This document shows positions 22,413 to 34,727 of a stretch of DNA of 64,000 bases, one piece after another. A model generated the notes under the pieces. It worked only from the letters and a program-made list of their open reading frames with translations. It was not told the origin of the DNA and made no database searches. A program made the translations under genes and the position numbers. Within the stretch, counting starts at the first letter, position 1. Each line of letters begins with the position of its first letter. Source of the DNA: Cryphonectria parasitica EP155 (Eukaryota > Ascomycota > Sordariomycetes > Diaporthales > Cryphonectriaceae); contig NW_024468915.1 in the NCBI RefSeq assembly GCF_011745365.1, forward strand, positions 1,032,653 through 1,096,652, given 5' to 3'.

Positions 22413-23675
22413 AGGGTGTTGCGCTGCGCTGCGTTACGTTGCGAGGAATAGAGGCGTTTCTTACTTGGTATTGAATGATATCCGATACCCCCTTCCCTTT
22501 TTTCTTTCTTTCTTTCTTTTTCGATTCTCTCATTCAAAAGGTGGTTCACCTGACCACATAGCGTGGTCTTGTCGGTTGTTTCTGAATCATGGGTATGGTT
22601 GCTACCGAAAGCTACACTCGCTTGATGCATGTGTGCTGCTTTGAGATCAGAAGGGGTGGGATCAGGAGACTTATAAGACGTCAGGGGGCTGGATTGGAGA
22701 ATCCTAGGTTTATAAGGATGTAATAGAGTCTTGACCGTCCTGAACCTCACGATAGTGACTAAACACCAGTAAGGTCGCTCAGATCGGACTAATATGGACG
22801 TGGTGTCGTGCTTCTCTTTCCCTTTCACAGTGGTCATGACTCGTTGGGAGAGAAGTGGTTGGCATATATAATCAACCGAGTAATATAGTCAGATTTTAGC
22901 AAGGGGGAAGAAAAGAAAAACAGAAGACAAAAAGGTTCGTCAGCATAAGACTAGACAAAGGAGAGATGCACGTGGGGACAGAGGACAGAACCCTTCGAGG
23001 AAGGACCGATCCCCAAATTTTGGAGTCACGAGCAGGGGTCGGTGGGCTCATGTCTTACCGCTCCTTGCGCGTCCATCATGAGCCCAACTGGGACTTGCCT
23101 TCTGCTAAGCCTTCTTCTCTATTCTGCTTTTCCCATGGCCCTGCTCCCGCCCCTCTTCTCTTCCTCTCTCTCCGTGTCCCTCTCTCCTTCCCCTCGTTCG
23201 TCATCGTCATCGTCATCTTTACCTCTCCTTCTCAAACAACGACACCCACAAAGGTCGTGAAAAATGCCGTGCTATATGCCCGCTCTGAGGGCCAGCGCGC
23301 TTCAGAAACTGAGTTGAAACCATACCGTTGTGGATTACTGTGTACAGGGCCTTTTACAGGCAGGCCTCATGGCCCGCTGACCGGTTTCACCGAGACAGCC
23401 AGCTGTGCCAGCCAGCCACCAAGATCTGGTCCACTGAACAGCACACAGAAGAGGCAACAGCACCCGCCATGAGGGCAGTTGGCCAGGCCCCTAAAGAAGC
23501 CCATACTTACTAGTAGCACCTTGTCGCTAAGCTTATGTTGCACGGCTCACTAGGAGGCCGGACCACGCTAAAGATAGCCCTCCCGCGACCTGTCAGACAG
23601 CGGGCAGCCCAGCCAGCAAAGCAAGTGCAGTGCAGTGCAGTGCAGAGCAGTGCAGCAGTGCTCCCTTCTGAAGGG
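22413..23675. other. Intergenic region / leader of ATG22
   Basis: About 1.3 kb with CT-rich tracts (22494-22530, 23150-23230). No supported gene was found. An in-frame upstream ATG at 23535 would extend ATG22 by 47 residues but reads through TGCAG repeats, and I reject it as the main start. Confidence 0.5.
23626..23655. repeat. TGCAG pentanucleotide repeat just before ATG22
   Basis: Four perfect TGCAG units are followed by one AGCAG and one TGCAG, ending about 20 bp before the chosen ATG22 start codon. It is a potential length-variable element in the leader. Confidence 0.85.
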
Positions 23676-25949
23676 ATGGCTCCACACAACGAACCCCATC
23701 CTATTACTACTACTCTTATTCCAACCGCCGCCTCCAGCTCGCAGTTCCGTCAGCACCAGCAGCAGTCGCAACAACAACAAAGACGACAGCAACAACCTCC
23801 CTTGCTGCGCTTCCAGTCCAGCCAGTCATACGCCTCTAAAAAGTCCTTCCTCTCTCAGGGCTCGGGCATCGAGGCGGACGACGAACTCTCCCGGGACTCG
23901 GACGACGACACCGACTCGGACACCATGTCACCACGCATAGGGAGCAGCGCCGGCACGCCGGTGCGGTATCCAGGGGAGGACACAAGGCGTAAGTACAGGC
24001 AGGCCATGCTTTTGTGTAAATCACAGGTTTTGACCTGTTTTCGATTGATGGAAGTTCTGACGGTCTCATACCAGCGACGAGCTCCAGGGAGCTGAGAGGA
24101 TGGTACATGTACGCCTTTGCGGCCGAGACTTATGTTATTTGTGGTGAGTGAACCTTTTCGCCAGAGACTTGTTCAAAAATTATCATTTCTGACTAGATCA
24201 CAGCAATCGGTATGCAATTTAACTCATGTGGCGGCTCTGGACGCAAAGTTGTGCCGGAAGGGATCAATCGAATTTGTTACTAATTTACAATCCTCAGGCT
24301 CGTTCATCCCGATTCTCCTGGAGAGCCTTGCCAGAGAGAATGGCACCTTGCTCAAGAATGGCAAGCCATGCGGTCCAAGCAATGACAAGATGAATGATGA
24401 CGGCAAGCAGTGTGTCGTGCATGTCCTCGGTGTCGAAATCAATACTGCGAGTTTCGCCATGTACACTTTCAGCATCAGCGTTCTGCTGCAGGCGCTTCTC
24501 GTGGTGAGTATAAGTTCCGCAGCGGACCACGGCCAGTACCGCAAGAAGCTCCTCCTGAGCTTCGCCTGGATCGGCAGCGCCAGCGTGATGCTGTACATCT
24601 TCATATCCAAAAACCTCTACATACTTGGCTCCGTATTGGCTATCATCTCGAATGTGGCTTTCGGCGCTTCCTTTGTGCTGCTGAACTCCTTCCTGCCACT
24701 CCTCGTCAGGCACCACCCGAGGATGCTGTGGGCCGGCGAGCGTGCAGGATCTCTGGCGTCGGATGAGGCTTCAGACACGGAGGAGACGCAGATTATGGAG
24801 GACAACAATTCCACAACCGGCCTCTTGCGCGATGAAGCTCGCAACGGGCTTGTCAAGACCATGACTCACGAGGACCAGACTTCTTTAGAGCTAAAGCTCT
24901 CGACAGAGATCTCCGCCAAGGGCATTGGCATCGGCTATGCGGCCGGACTTTTCGTCCAGTGCGTTGCCATTTTGATTCTGGTTAAGATGAACAGCACCAC
25001 CTGGTCACTCCGGGTTGTGTTGTTCATCATCGGAGCTTGGTGGGCGATGTTTACGGTGCCAGCAGCGTTCTGGCTTCGGCCACGACCTGGACCACCTCTT
25101 CCGGCAGGAGAAAATCGCAAAGGGCTCAGCGCGCTCGTTTCCTATACGGCGTTTGCGTGGAAGTCATTATACAAGACGGTCAAGCTGGCACGACAGCTGG
25201 TGGATATAGTTCTCTTCCTCGGGGCCTGGTTCCTGTTGTCGGACGCCATCGCCACATCGTCATCCACGGCGATCCTGTTCGCAAAGACGTCCCTGCAGAT
25301 GGAGTCGTGGGCGCTCGGGCTCATCAGCGTCATCTCCACCACCACGGGTATCGCCGGCGCGCTCTCGTGGTCCTACATATCACGACGGTTCAATCTCAAG
25401 CCGCACCAGACACTCCTGGCGTGTATCGGCCTGTTTGAGCTCATCCCGCTCTACGGTCTTCTCGGCTACCTGCCCTTCGTCCAGGCATGGGGGGTCGGCG
25501 GTCTGCAGCAGCCCTGGGAGATGTTTCCGCTCGCCGCCGTTTACGGATTTGTCATGGGTGGTCTCAGCAGCTACTGCCGGGCAGTATACGGCGAGCTGAT
25601 TCCCCCCGGGTCCGAGGCGGCTTTCTACGCCTTGTACGCCATCACGGACAAGGGCTCGAGCGTATTCGGCCCGTTTATCGTGGCGAGCATTATCGAGGCG
25701 ACAGGCGAGATCCGGCCAGCGTTCTGGTTCCTGGCCGTCCTGGTGGGCCTGCCCGCGCCGCTGATCTACTTTGTCGATGCGGAGCGCGGGAAGCTGGAGG
25801 CGGAGCGGTTGGCCGATGTGATTGACGACATGAGGACTCAACAGGGAGATAGGGGCGAGAGTCCTCGTGAGCCCTGGGAAAACCAGGCCATGTTTGGCGG
25901 GCGGGAGCGGGAGGATGATGATCAGGATAGAGATGTGGAGGGGCGATGA
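23676..25949 (+). CDS. ATG22: Autophagy-related protein 22 (vacuolar amino acid exporter), four exons
   Basis: Vacuolar membrane transporter of the major facilitator type; it exports leucine and other amino acids released when autophagic bodies are degraded. Exons 23676-23988, 24075-24143, 24204-24209 and 24298-25949 join in phase to 679 residues. The ~95-residue N-terminus is Q and S/D rich and longer than in most orthologues. Then come YPGEDTRPTSSRELRGWYMY and the exon-joined CAIGSFIPILLESLAREN, both diagnostic. About twelve hydrophobic segments follow, with an acidic loop near residues 280-315 (DEASDTEETQIMEDNN). Late motifs are FNLKPHQTLL and YGELIPPGSEAAFYALYAITDKGSS. Exon 3 is only 6 nt (CAATCG) and is required to build the AIGSFIP segment. 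The start is the ATG nearest the conserved block. Confidence 0.92.
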
Positions 25950-27411
25950 TGGAGAAACGGTGGGAAGAGGAGGCGGTGGAATGGGGTGGGGGCCATTGAA
26001 GACAAATTAGTTGGCAGCTACATTGAGGCATAGCGACGGTGTTGATGGCGCTTGACGAATTGATTTTATTCTACTTGATATCTGGGGACTTGTCTTTTCT
26101 TTCCTTTCTTATTTTTGGGGGCGGGGGGTGAAGTATAGCGAGTATTATATGGTTTGGGTGGTCCTGGCGGCACACCCTGATTCATGATCTCTTCTGGTTA
26201 CAGTAATTGTCCGCCCCAGATGCCTCGGTCAGGCAGGTACACACGAGACAGGTTCGTGTCAGATCAATTACTTGTATGAATCCTTCGGCATGATTATTGC
26301 GCCCAAGATGACTGGTTGTTGTGAAAGCCGGTCATCCGTTATAGCCTGTGGCCACCCCTATAGCATGTTGGTCCGGTCCAGTACTCAATACTGCGTTGCA
26401 CTGCTCTGCTGTGCCGGCTGTGCCAGGCTGCACGAGCTCCCCTGCTCTTTACAGTAAACTGCCCCCGCCCCAACCTCCTTTCGGCTAAGCACAGAACATC
26501 CTGGCTGGCCCGTGCAAAGGCTCCTTCTGCGCCCCGCCTACGCTTGTGAGCTAGTCGAGCTCCAAAGCCAACCTGGGGCCACTACATAGTACCACACCCC
26601 CAAAATGCTACCACTAACTCCTACCACTGCCACTACCACTTGAGCTAGCCGAGCTCCACCAGCCACCCGCCCACAGGCGGCACGGGGGCAGCTCTAGAGG
26701 GGGAAGGCCGGGGCTTGTCATCCTCTGCTGTAGCTCCAGTGGCTGAAGGCTGCCCTCCTCCCTTTGCCGCTTCCCCCGCACAGGGCGTGCCCAGACTCCG
26801 GAACCCAGCTCCTAAGGACCTGACCCTACCTGAAGGTTGTCCAGTGCCCGTTGCGACGCGCTCCCGAGAAATTTGATCTCGCATCACATCGTGGCAACTC
26901 CCCAACGGTGGTCCATTCGCGACAACGTTCGTCATCGAACAACCTCCCCTTTTCCATCACCAATTGGCGCTCGCGCATCTCGCACACGGGCCAGCCCATC
27001 ATCTGAAGCTGCTGCAGGGCCCTGCCACGAGCCGTGCGCGATCTGATCTCCCGAGCAGCCCTGCCTGACAGGACAGGCCCTGATTAGTGATTTGATCTGA
27101 TTCCGACCGATTGGCAAACGCAGCTGTTGTTTCCCCTCCCTTCCCACACACACTACATTAATACACACGCAAGAAACCCACCTATCCACCCACCCCCCCT
27201 CCTCCCCCTCCTCTTTTTCTCTTTCCAGCCACACTACCGCTGCTGCTGCACACTGCAGCTCGCAACAGCGAGATCCAACAACCACCACCACCCATCCTGC
27301 CCAACCTTAAATCTTGGCTCAGCAACGGTCGAGAGAACGGTCGCATACTCTCATACCACCTCCACCCCGCTTGCCCACCCGCGCGCGATCCACGAAACAC
27401 CCTTTACAAAG
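25950..27411. other. Intergenic between ATG22 and the BAH-PHD gene
   Basis: About 1.5 kb. The last 250 bp before the BAH-PHD start are C-rich with CCACC repeats, probably a leader. No coding frame is supported. Confidence 0.5.
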
Positions 27412-28939
27412 ATGGCTGCTGCTCGCAAGCGACCTCGCGACAACATTGACGAGGCAAGCCGCGCCGAGTGCCCTTTCTCCATACGCCATGTCGACCCGAG
27501 GGAGCGCGAGCTCAAGAAGAAGCGCAGGCGCAGGGACGACGAGCCCGACGGCGACAATCCCAAGATCCCCGTCCAGATGTCTCCCTTTGCGCCCACGGGC
27601 AAGTTCAAGACCCATGAGACCATGGACATCCACTACGCCGTTGAGCCATCCAAGAGATGGTCCGAGATGACCCGGTACAATAGCTTCGTGTGTATGTTGA
27701 ATCCCCCCTCCCCTTTCTTCCACCGGGAGGCGCATTACTGACTTACTGGCTTGTGCTTCTGTGCAGTGAATGGTTCCAAGTACTTTAGCGACAACTACAT
27801 TTTCGTCGCAAACGAGAGCACGATCGAGCGCCAGAAGTCTGCGCCCTCGGGTGGTCAGGCCGGGCCTAGGACGCACTCTGACGACGACTGGGTGGCGCGC
27901 ATCCTCGAGATTCGCGCTAGCGATGAACACCACGTCTACGCCCGTGTGTACTGGATGTACTGGCCTGACGAGTTGCCCCCTAATACACTCGACGGCAAGA
28001 AGTACGTCTCTGGCCGGCAGCCGTATCACGGGCAGAACGAGCTGATCGCGTCCAACCATAGTAAGTCTGCGCGCAGGAACTTCCGAGATGCTTGTAACGG
28101 CCGGCTGACTTGAGGGGGTACAATAATAAAGTGGACATCATCAACGTCGTATCTGTTACTCAGCAGGCCACCGTCAACCAAGTGACCGACGAGAACGATG
28201 ACCAAATCCAGAGCGCCCTGTACTGGCGCCAAGCCCTCGACGTGCGCACCTTCGAGCTATCAGTAAGCCTTTCAGAACCAGAATAGTACAGTCCAGACAA
28301 TCAGCGACAGCCGCGCTAACAAAAGTTTCAACACAGGTTGTGGATCGCGTGTGTAGATGCAACGAACCCGGCAATCCGGATAAGGTCCTTATCGGGTGTC
28401 CCAACGAGAGTTGCAAGAAGTGGCTGCACGAGGAGTGCCTGAAGCACGAGATACTGATGAGGGTATGGGAGCAGCTCGGCACCGACAGGCCTCACAAAGC
28501 GTCAGGCGTCAAGACCGAGAAGGAAGAGGAAGAGGCAAAGCGCCCACTAAGCCCCGTCGAGCCCGGCAGCGCCACCGTCGCCACCGAGCTACCTATCCAG
28601 GTCAAGACAGACGGTGAGGGCGACACAGTGAAGGCGAGCGACACGGTCGACGTCAAGGAGGAGCGCGAAATCGCCGCAGAGGGCTCAGCTCAAACACAGA
28701 ATGGCCGGGCCTCGACGACGCAGACCCCGACAGCGGAACCAATCCGCAAAGGCGTCAGCCGCGGGCGCAAGAAGCCTGACGACATGAGCTACAAGCCGTA
28801 CGAAGGCTCTTTCGAGGCCACCTTCAAGCCCGATAATGACATGTTCGAGATCAAGGACCTGAGGACTGGCGTCGAGGGTGGACAGAAGACCTGGCTGGAG
28901 GAGGTGAACTGCCTCGTCTGCGGCTCACGCATCCACTAA
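27412..28939 (+). CDS. BAH-PHD chromatin protein, probable EPR-1/BP1-type Polycomb effector
   Basis: Exons 27412-27691, 27767-28060, 28132-28262 and 28337-28939 join in phase to 435 residues. The N-terminus is basic (KKKRRRRDDE near residue 35, a likely nuclear signal). A bromo-adjacent homology domain spans about 80-235: HYAVEPSKRWSEMTRYNSFV, then DDDWVARILEIRA and YWMYWPDELP, then LYWRQALDVRTFEL. A PHD finger follows at once: C241-x-C243, C256, C261, H266, C269. The last zinc ligands appear to be C427 and C430, at the very end, after a ~157-residue disordered insertion. BAH-PHD proteins of this size in Neurospora (EPR-1) and Fusarium/Magnaporthe (BP1) recognise H3K27me3 and mediate Polycomb silencing. 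I infer the same role, but other fungal BAH-PHD proteins exist. Confidence 0.8.
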
Positions 28940-31318
28940 AAAGGCCTGGTATCTCCCTCTGCGTGAGCGCCTTGGCTGGCCGTTCGCATTTTCCAGCTTG
29001 AAACCCCACGGTGAGCGTCGAGACTGCGAGTGTCACAGATTGTGTGTCCCTGCCTATCGAGCCACACGAGCCACAGCCATTCCTCCAACAGATCAGCGTC
29101 AGCAGCAATTTGTCCGACTGGATGTCCCTTCTTCGACCATATGGGCGCAGACCCGAGGCCCCTTGATCAGTAAGGAAGGAGGATACCAGCTCATAGATCG
29201 AGGAATGGGCAGCAGGCAGTCATGATGGTTCGAGGGGCTGGCAAGTAAACTGTATGTGGCTGAGGCGTGGTGGAGGCGAGAATGTACAAAAACTCTCCAA
29301 CCCATATTCCACACGCGATTCGGGCCCGAAGGTTCAATGTTCTGGGGTGGATGCCTCTCTGGCGCAAGCCATGCTTTGTCTGTCTGCGCTTGACTGAGAC
29401 GGCTCTTGCCTGTTAGGCCCGTTGGTTCAGCTGGGAGACATGAGTTGTCATGTGTTGGAGTGTCTGGCTTTTGTTTTATACTTCTTTGTTTCGTTTTGGT
29501 TTCTTTCTCTTGTTCATCGACGGAAGAAAAAGAATGTGGTTGGTTGTCTTCTCCCGATTATTGTCTTTTGCAAGATCAAATATGGTGGACGGGCGTTGAC
29601 AGTGGCCGTTACGCGGTATTGGTTTTGGTGTTTTTTTCGTTTTTTTTTTCGTCAGTGGTTGGTTCATCGTTTTCATGTCCTTACAACTTACTTCTACCCT
29701 CTTCACACCAGCGAGAGAGCGTCATTGCATCGCAATTTCGGTCTTGCAATGGCCAGCCAGCCAGCCAGTCTGTCTTGTCTATTTCGACTGACTGATTTGA
29801 TCTTGCTTGCTCAATAGTTCAAGTACATAGCTTTTTGTGTGTATTTCGTGTTGTGTTATTTGGGCATAATGATGACACTGTTTTACCAAAACCTGCAATT
29901 TTCTTCTCTTTTTCCTTAAAAGTACGCAAGTGAAGAGGACAGCGAGATGTGAGGAGACAGAGAGAGAAAAATAAGAGAGAGACAGACAGACACAGAGAGA
30001 GAAAAATAAGAGAGAGACAGACAGACACACAGAGAGAAAGACACAGACAGAGAGGAAGAGAGGCGTGAAGGAAAAGGAATAAAGGGAAAAGAAGATGATC
30101 TGACGATCTTCTACAAACCTCCCCCCTCCCCCCTCTACCTGTTTTTTTTCTTCCCTTCTTGTAACGCACTGCGGCCACGGCCGGTCTTGTATGACGGGGC
30201 GTTTTCTTCCTAGTGCATTCCTCCGTGTCACCCCTTACCACTAGCTCATGAAAGCCTGCGAAGGCATGAAGCAGAGAGAGAGAAAAAAAAAAAAAAAAGA
30301 GGGAGAAAAGGAAAAGAGAAAAGAAGGAAAAAAAGGCGCAAAAGTGTTGTCTCCCGCGCTGGCTTGCTCTCTTCTTCCCAGGCCAGTCAGTGATGGGAAC
30401 ACCTTCCGCCTTTATATATCCCGCTTCCCGGGCGTCTTTCTTTTCTTTCTCTCTCATTCTCTCCCCCTCCCTTTCTTACATAATGTGGCATTTATTGCTT
30501 CAGATCTGTCCTTGCTGTAGGAAGAAAGGGAGGGGAGGAGGGGGGGGGGGGGAACGAGACGGGGACGGTGACGATTCCTTGGTTATGGCTTGGACGAGGT
30601 GGAAGAGAGGGAGAATCAGAGGACATCACATACACACGAGAAACTTGTCAGGGTCGAGTATTGCCAGTAGAAGGAAGAAGCGTTGTCTCGTTCGAAGCAC
30701 CTGTTTGGTGTTCTTGTTCCTCCTTTTCTTCTTGATTTTTCTTTTCTTCTTCTCTTTCTCTTATTTCTTCTTTCTTCCCATCAAATCTGTACACGCTAGG
30801 ACCGCCAATATAAAGCAGAGAAAGAAATACAGATAGATCATCACAACAACCACATATCACACATATCACGCAGAAGAAGCAGGACAAACAAATCATGCAT
30901 ACAACAAGACCATAAACATTTGGTCTTGAGACAAGTATTATTCCCTTGGGATTCCTTTCATCTCAAATCTTGTCAAGCGAGAGAGCCCTGGCTGTCCCTA
31001 CTTGCCGTGCACATAAATTGGTCCTTTCAATTTTTCCACCCCCCTTCCACTCTCCCAGGTCGGTGCTAACTCTTGAAAAACCCTCCCCAAACGCCTGCCC
31101 TTTCGAAATCCCAGAAAGCAGGACCGTGTCTCGGTCGCCTCACACGTCTTCAAGAGCCGCTCCGCCCCCCACGATTGATTGTATTGTACATGGCAAGACA
31201 GTTTGAATCTTTGTCCGCCTCCCAATGCCAGCCACTCGAACCAAATTCCTCTTCTCCATACTCATAGGATCACGCCATCGGACTCGATATCCGATGTTAT
31301 ATCAAACACGTGCGGCTC
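28940..31318. other. Intergenic low-complexity region between convergent BAH-PHD and Nab2 genes
   Basis: About 2.4 kb dominated by CT/GA-rich simple sequence (29700-30820), a 35-bp duplicated unit and a G13 run at 30540-30552. All open frames here are low-complexity translations of these tracts. No gene is supported. Confidence 0.6.
29959..30035. repeat. Two tandem copies of a 35-bp purine-rich unit
   Basis: The core GAAAAATAAGAGAGAGACAG starts at 29966 and again at 30001, each copy followed by ACAGACAC. The purine-rich tract continues to about 30060. Confidence 0.85.
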
Positions 31319-32994
31319 CTAACCAGCCACGGTTGTCTGGTGATCGGTGCCGCCCATTGCATCGTCGCCCGCACCAGGGATGACTTCCTCCTCCACGACA
31401 TTGCCGTCTGCAAACTTGCGCTCGCTGACATGCTGGCCCGCGCCACCTTCGGCGGTCCAGACCTTGTCGGGGAAGGCGCCGCGCTGGCCCTCCTCGTGCT
31501 TGAATGTGCAGTACCGGTTTGTGCAGGGCTTGTACTTGCACATGACGGTGGTATGGTAGAATTCACAGCCAGGTGTCTTGCAGTCACCGCCGTTGCGGCA
31601 CGGCGGCTTTGACGGGTGCTTGAAGGGACAGCGCGCGTTCTGGCAGTTGGGCCAGAACTTGCAGTCCTGCTCACTCTGGTGCGCGGTTCTAGCTGCCGGC
31701 GAGGGATGCCGGGCGACGCACTTGAAGTTTTTGCATGCGGCGCCGAAGCTGCACACGTCTTTGACGTCAACGGTCGCGCCGGGTGGTGCGGCTGGTGACT
31801 GGTGGGCAAACTTGCAGTCCTTGTTGGTGCACCTGAGGTTGAAGCGACAGATGCTGTCTTCTGGGTTTGCTGGCTCTCGCGCGGTGGTGCCGCCCATCTC
31901 AGCATCTTCGCCTTGTGGACCAGCAGCAGCGTCCTTCTGCTCTGCTGACTGCGCGTGGTTCCCATTCTGGTGGTGCCCACCGCGACCTCGAGAGTTGCCT
32001 CCTCGCTGGGTTCGCTCCATCAGAGACCTGCCGCGGCCGCCCCTGCCATTATTGAATCCGCCGTTGGGCTGTCCGGACTGTGCCATCAGCTGCTGTTGCA
32101 TTTGTTGCTGCATCTGGTTCAGCAAATGTTGTTGCTGTTGTAACACAGACATGACGTCGGGCGCCTGTTGATGGCCGGGCATCATCCCCCCCCAGGCCTG
32201 CATGGTCCCCATGCCTGCCCCGTTCATACCGGGCGACGGCATGTTATTCATGTTGGCGAGACCGTGCTGGATGCTGGCGGTTCGCGAGTTAGCCCCTCTC
32301 GGCTGCCTGCCAGCACCCATCCGCGGACCTGTGGGTGGCGTGCGGCTGTGCGTGTTGATCCTCTCGGTTCCGCTGGCGCCGCGCACTCGATGCAAGACAG
32401 ATTCGTGCGTCCTGTCCATCGCCCGATTTATTTGGCCCATGATTCGTTTACCTCGGCCTCGCGTGTCGGTACCGTTGCGCATGGCTTTAGGACCTGTGGG
32501 TCTGATAGAAGGGGAGAAGAAGTTAGTATCACATGGTCTGTCAAGTCGTGTGTGGTGGGTAAGAGAAGGCAGTTTAGGGCGACTGTGGAGACGTACGCAT
32601 TGAGCTCTGCTGGTCCGTCTGTAGGTGTCATGTCCATATCCTGATCGCCATCCGCTGCGGCGGGGTCTGCCTGTGCGCCCTCAGCTGTGGCGCCGCTGCC
32701 GCCCTGCACAGTCGAGACGCCGTACTGGGCCGAGAGCGTGTCGATGGTGGTAAAGAGCCAGTTACAAAAGTCGCGCAGGCCAGCGTCGTTGGGATCTAGG
32801 CCAAGCAGATCGGCAGAGAGTTCTTGGGCGACCTCATCTTGCGTCTTGCCGTTGACCAGCATGAGGATAATGTATTCGGTAAGGGCGGCATCATCAGCGC
32901 CACCGGTAGCCCAGCCGCACTCCTCAAGCTTTGGCTGGATGGCTGCATTGAGGGCATCAGCCAGGGGCGTGTTGAGCTCGATCACAACAGTCAT
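31319..32994 (-). CDS. NAB2: Nuclear polyadenylated RNA-binding protein Nab2 (two exons)
   Basis: Nuclear poly(A)-binding protein controlling poly(A) tail length and mRNA export. Minus-strand exons 32994-32597 and 32501-31319 join in phase to 526 residues. The N-terminal ~100 residues form the PWI-like fold seen in Nab2 (starting MTVVIELNTPLADALNAAIQ, with LRDFCNWLFTTID later), which contacts the nuclear-pore protein Mlp1. Next come GPKAMRNG, MGQINRAMDR, a glutamine-rich stretch (about residues 253-272) and RGG-type segments. Five CCCH zinc fingers occupy about residues 351-468: CRFNLRC..CKFAH, CSFGAAC..CVARH, CKFWPNC..CPFKH, CRNGGDC..CEFYH and CKYKPC..CTFKH. An acidic tail follows. Yeast Nab2 has seven fingers; five is what the sequence shows here. 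The start gives the family's normal beginning. Confidence 0.92.
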
Positions 32995-33954
32995 CTTGTT
33001 GATAGTCTGTGGTGAAGAACTGTGATACGGAGGTGGACGCAGGTTGTAGTTGGTCGAGGCGGAGGGAGGCTCGATAGAGGGAGAGAGAAGGTGTGGCGAA
33101 GGATCGAGGAGGGGGAAGAATTATTGTTCTAGAGACAGCTGCCACAGATGAGGGAGAGCCAACAGGAGGGGCCACGTCGAGCTGATTTGCCAATGACAAT
33201 AGATGCACGACTTGGAGGTTCGATGCGACAATGACTGGGGTGGAGGAGTGGTGGCGCAAAGGCAATGAAAGTTGCGCCCTGTCAAAGCAGCAAGCGGGTG
33301 TATGACCTCGAAACAAAGACCCAATGAAGGGGTCAGCGTCTGAATGGACCCTTTCTCCCTGTCACAAAGGGGGAGGCAGGAAATCGAATAGAGACACTGT
33401 GGGATGGTATCTGCAGGTAGTAGTGATATGGTGGAAGAGAGAGGGTTATGGAAGTGGTTGGCTGGAAGAAAGATTGGTGGTCTTGGGGCGAGGAATGGGA
33501 AAAAGTGACGACAGGGTGAAGTTTGCATAGTCAGCCAGCCGCGCCATGACCAAGCCAGGCCATACCCAAAATGCTCACCTCGACCTCGACTCGCGCTTGT
33601 CTGCAGCGGCGCTTCCCTGCCCGCCTGCCGGTCCTTTCTAAGCCGCAGCCACCAGCCACCAGTCATTGTGACGGGGCTCAATTAGTCATCCAGTTCTTTC
33701 CCCTTAGTTCATACTATTTGTCAGTTTGTGGCTGTCCACATGACATTGTATCTCATCACCCGGCACTCGCCCAGTTTGTTTTGGGATCAAAATGGAGGTG
33801 ATACATGTCGAGCTGAGCCAAGACTTGACATCTTTTGGCATGTGCACAGAACACAATACATTATGATTACAACTCAATGGAAACCCCGTCCTCGACAGCA
33901 AATCTCTCGGGCCAACGAAAGTCATTTCTCCTGGAAGGAGGACGAGGAGAACGA

Positions 33955-33984
33955 GGAAGAAGAAGAAGAAGAAGAAGAAGAAGA
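33955..33984. repeat. (GAA)n microsatellite
   Basis: About ten GAA units in the Nab2/hexosaminidase intergenic region, inside a longer purine-rich tract (33936-33984). Confidence 0.85.
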
Positions 33985-34674
33985 GTCAGTCTAACGAAAG
34001 GCATTGTGTTTGTTCAACCTGCAGAGCCAGTCTATCCCGTGACAGCAGTCGACTGCGATCTCGAGGACTCGATCTATCAGAGGCGACGATGCCTGCCCTT
34101 CTGCTTGGAGCGATCGCAGATGGGCTCGCAAGCTAATGTAGCATACTGATCACATTTTCGAGGGTGTCCTAACAGGGTCACTTGGACGAATTGGCGTTGT
34201 CGCCGGATGGAGAAGGGGGGGGGGGTGGCTTTGGGTTCTCCATAGCACGCAACAAGTGCGCGCGTACCATTGGCAGCTCTCTGCCCGTTCATCCGATCGA
34301 TTATGAGCTCTTCCTGCAGGCCCTGGTATCGACGCCATGCCGACCTGGCTATGGCGTTGGAGACAGCCTTCCCTTGGCAGTGGTGCAAGTTATCGGAGAG
34401 AGAGAGGCACTGGCGAGAAGACAAGACACCTGCGGAGGATTATTTCCTTTGAAACATTTCTCTTCTTCCTCTTCCTCTTCCTCGTCCGTTTCTTCCTCCT
34501 AGGGAATGGTCTGTCTTAATACATGCCAGCCAAATCCCGGACCTAGTGCATGGGAGAAACGGCTGGAAGCTGACTGTCCCCGCCTCGTCCGAGAATTAAG
34601 GTTGAAGAAACATCCTGGGTTCAATCTTATCTTTGTACCCTGGTCGCTGTCAAGGAGGAGGAAGAATCATTTAT

Positions 34675-34676
<2 letters not shown>

Positions 34677-34727
<51 letters not shown>
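34677..34727. repeat. (CAT)17 microsatellite
   Basis: Seventeen perfect CAT units (51 bp). The polyhistidine and polyaspartate open frames across this point are artefacts of the repeat. Confidence 0.95.

Noticed and set aside
23535..23675. Upstream in-frame ATG for ATG22
   Set aside because: It would translate the TGCAG repeat and place the conserved block over 150 residues from the start, longer than is usual.
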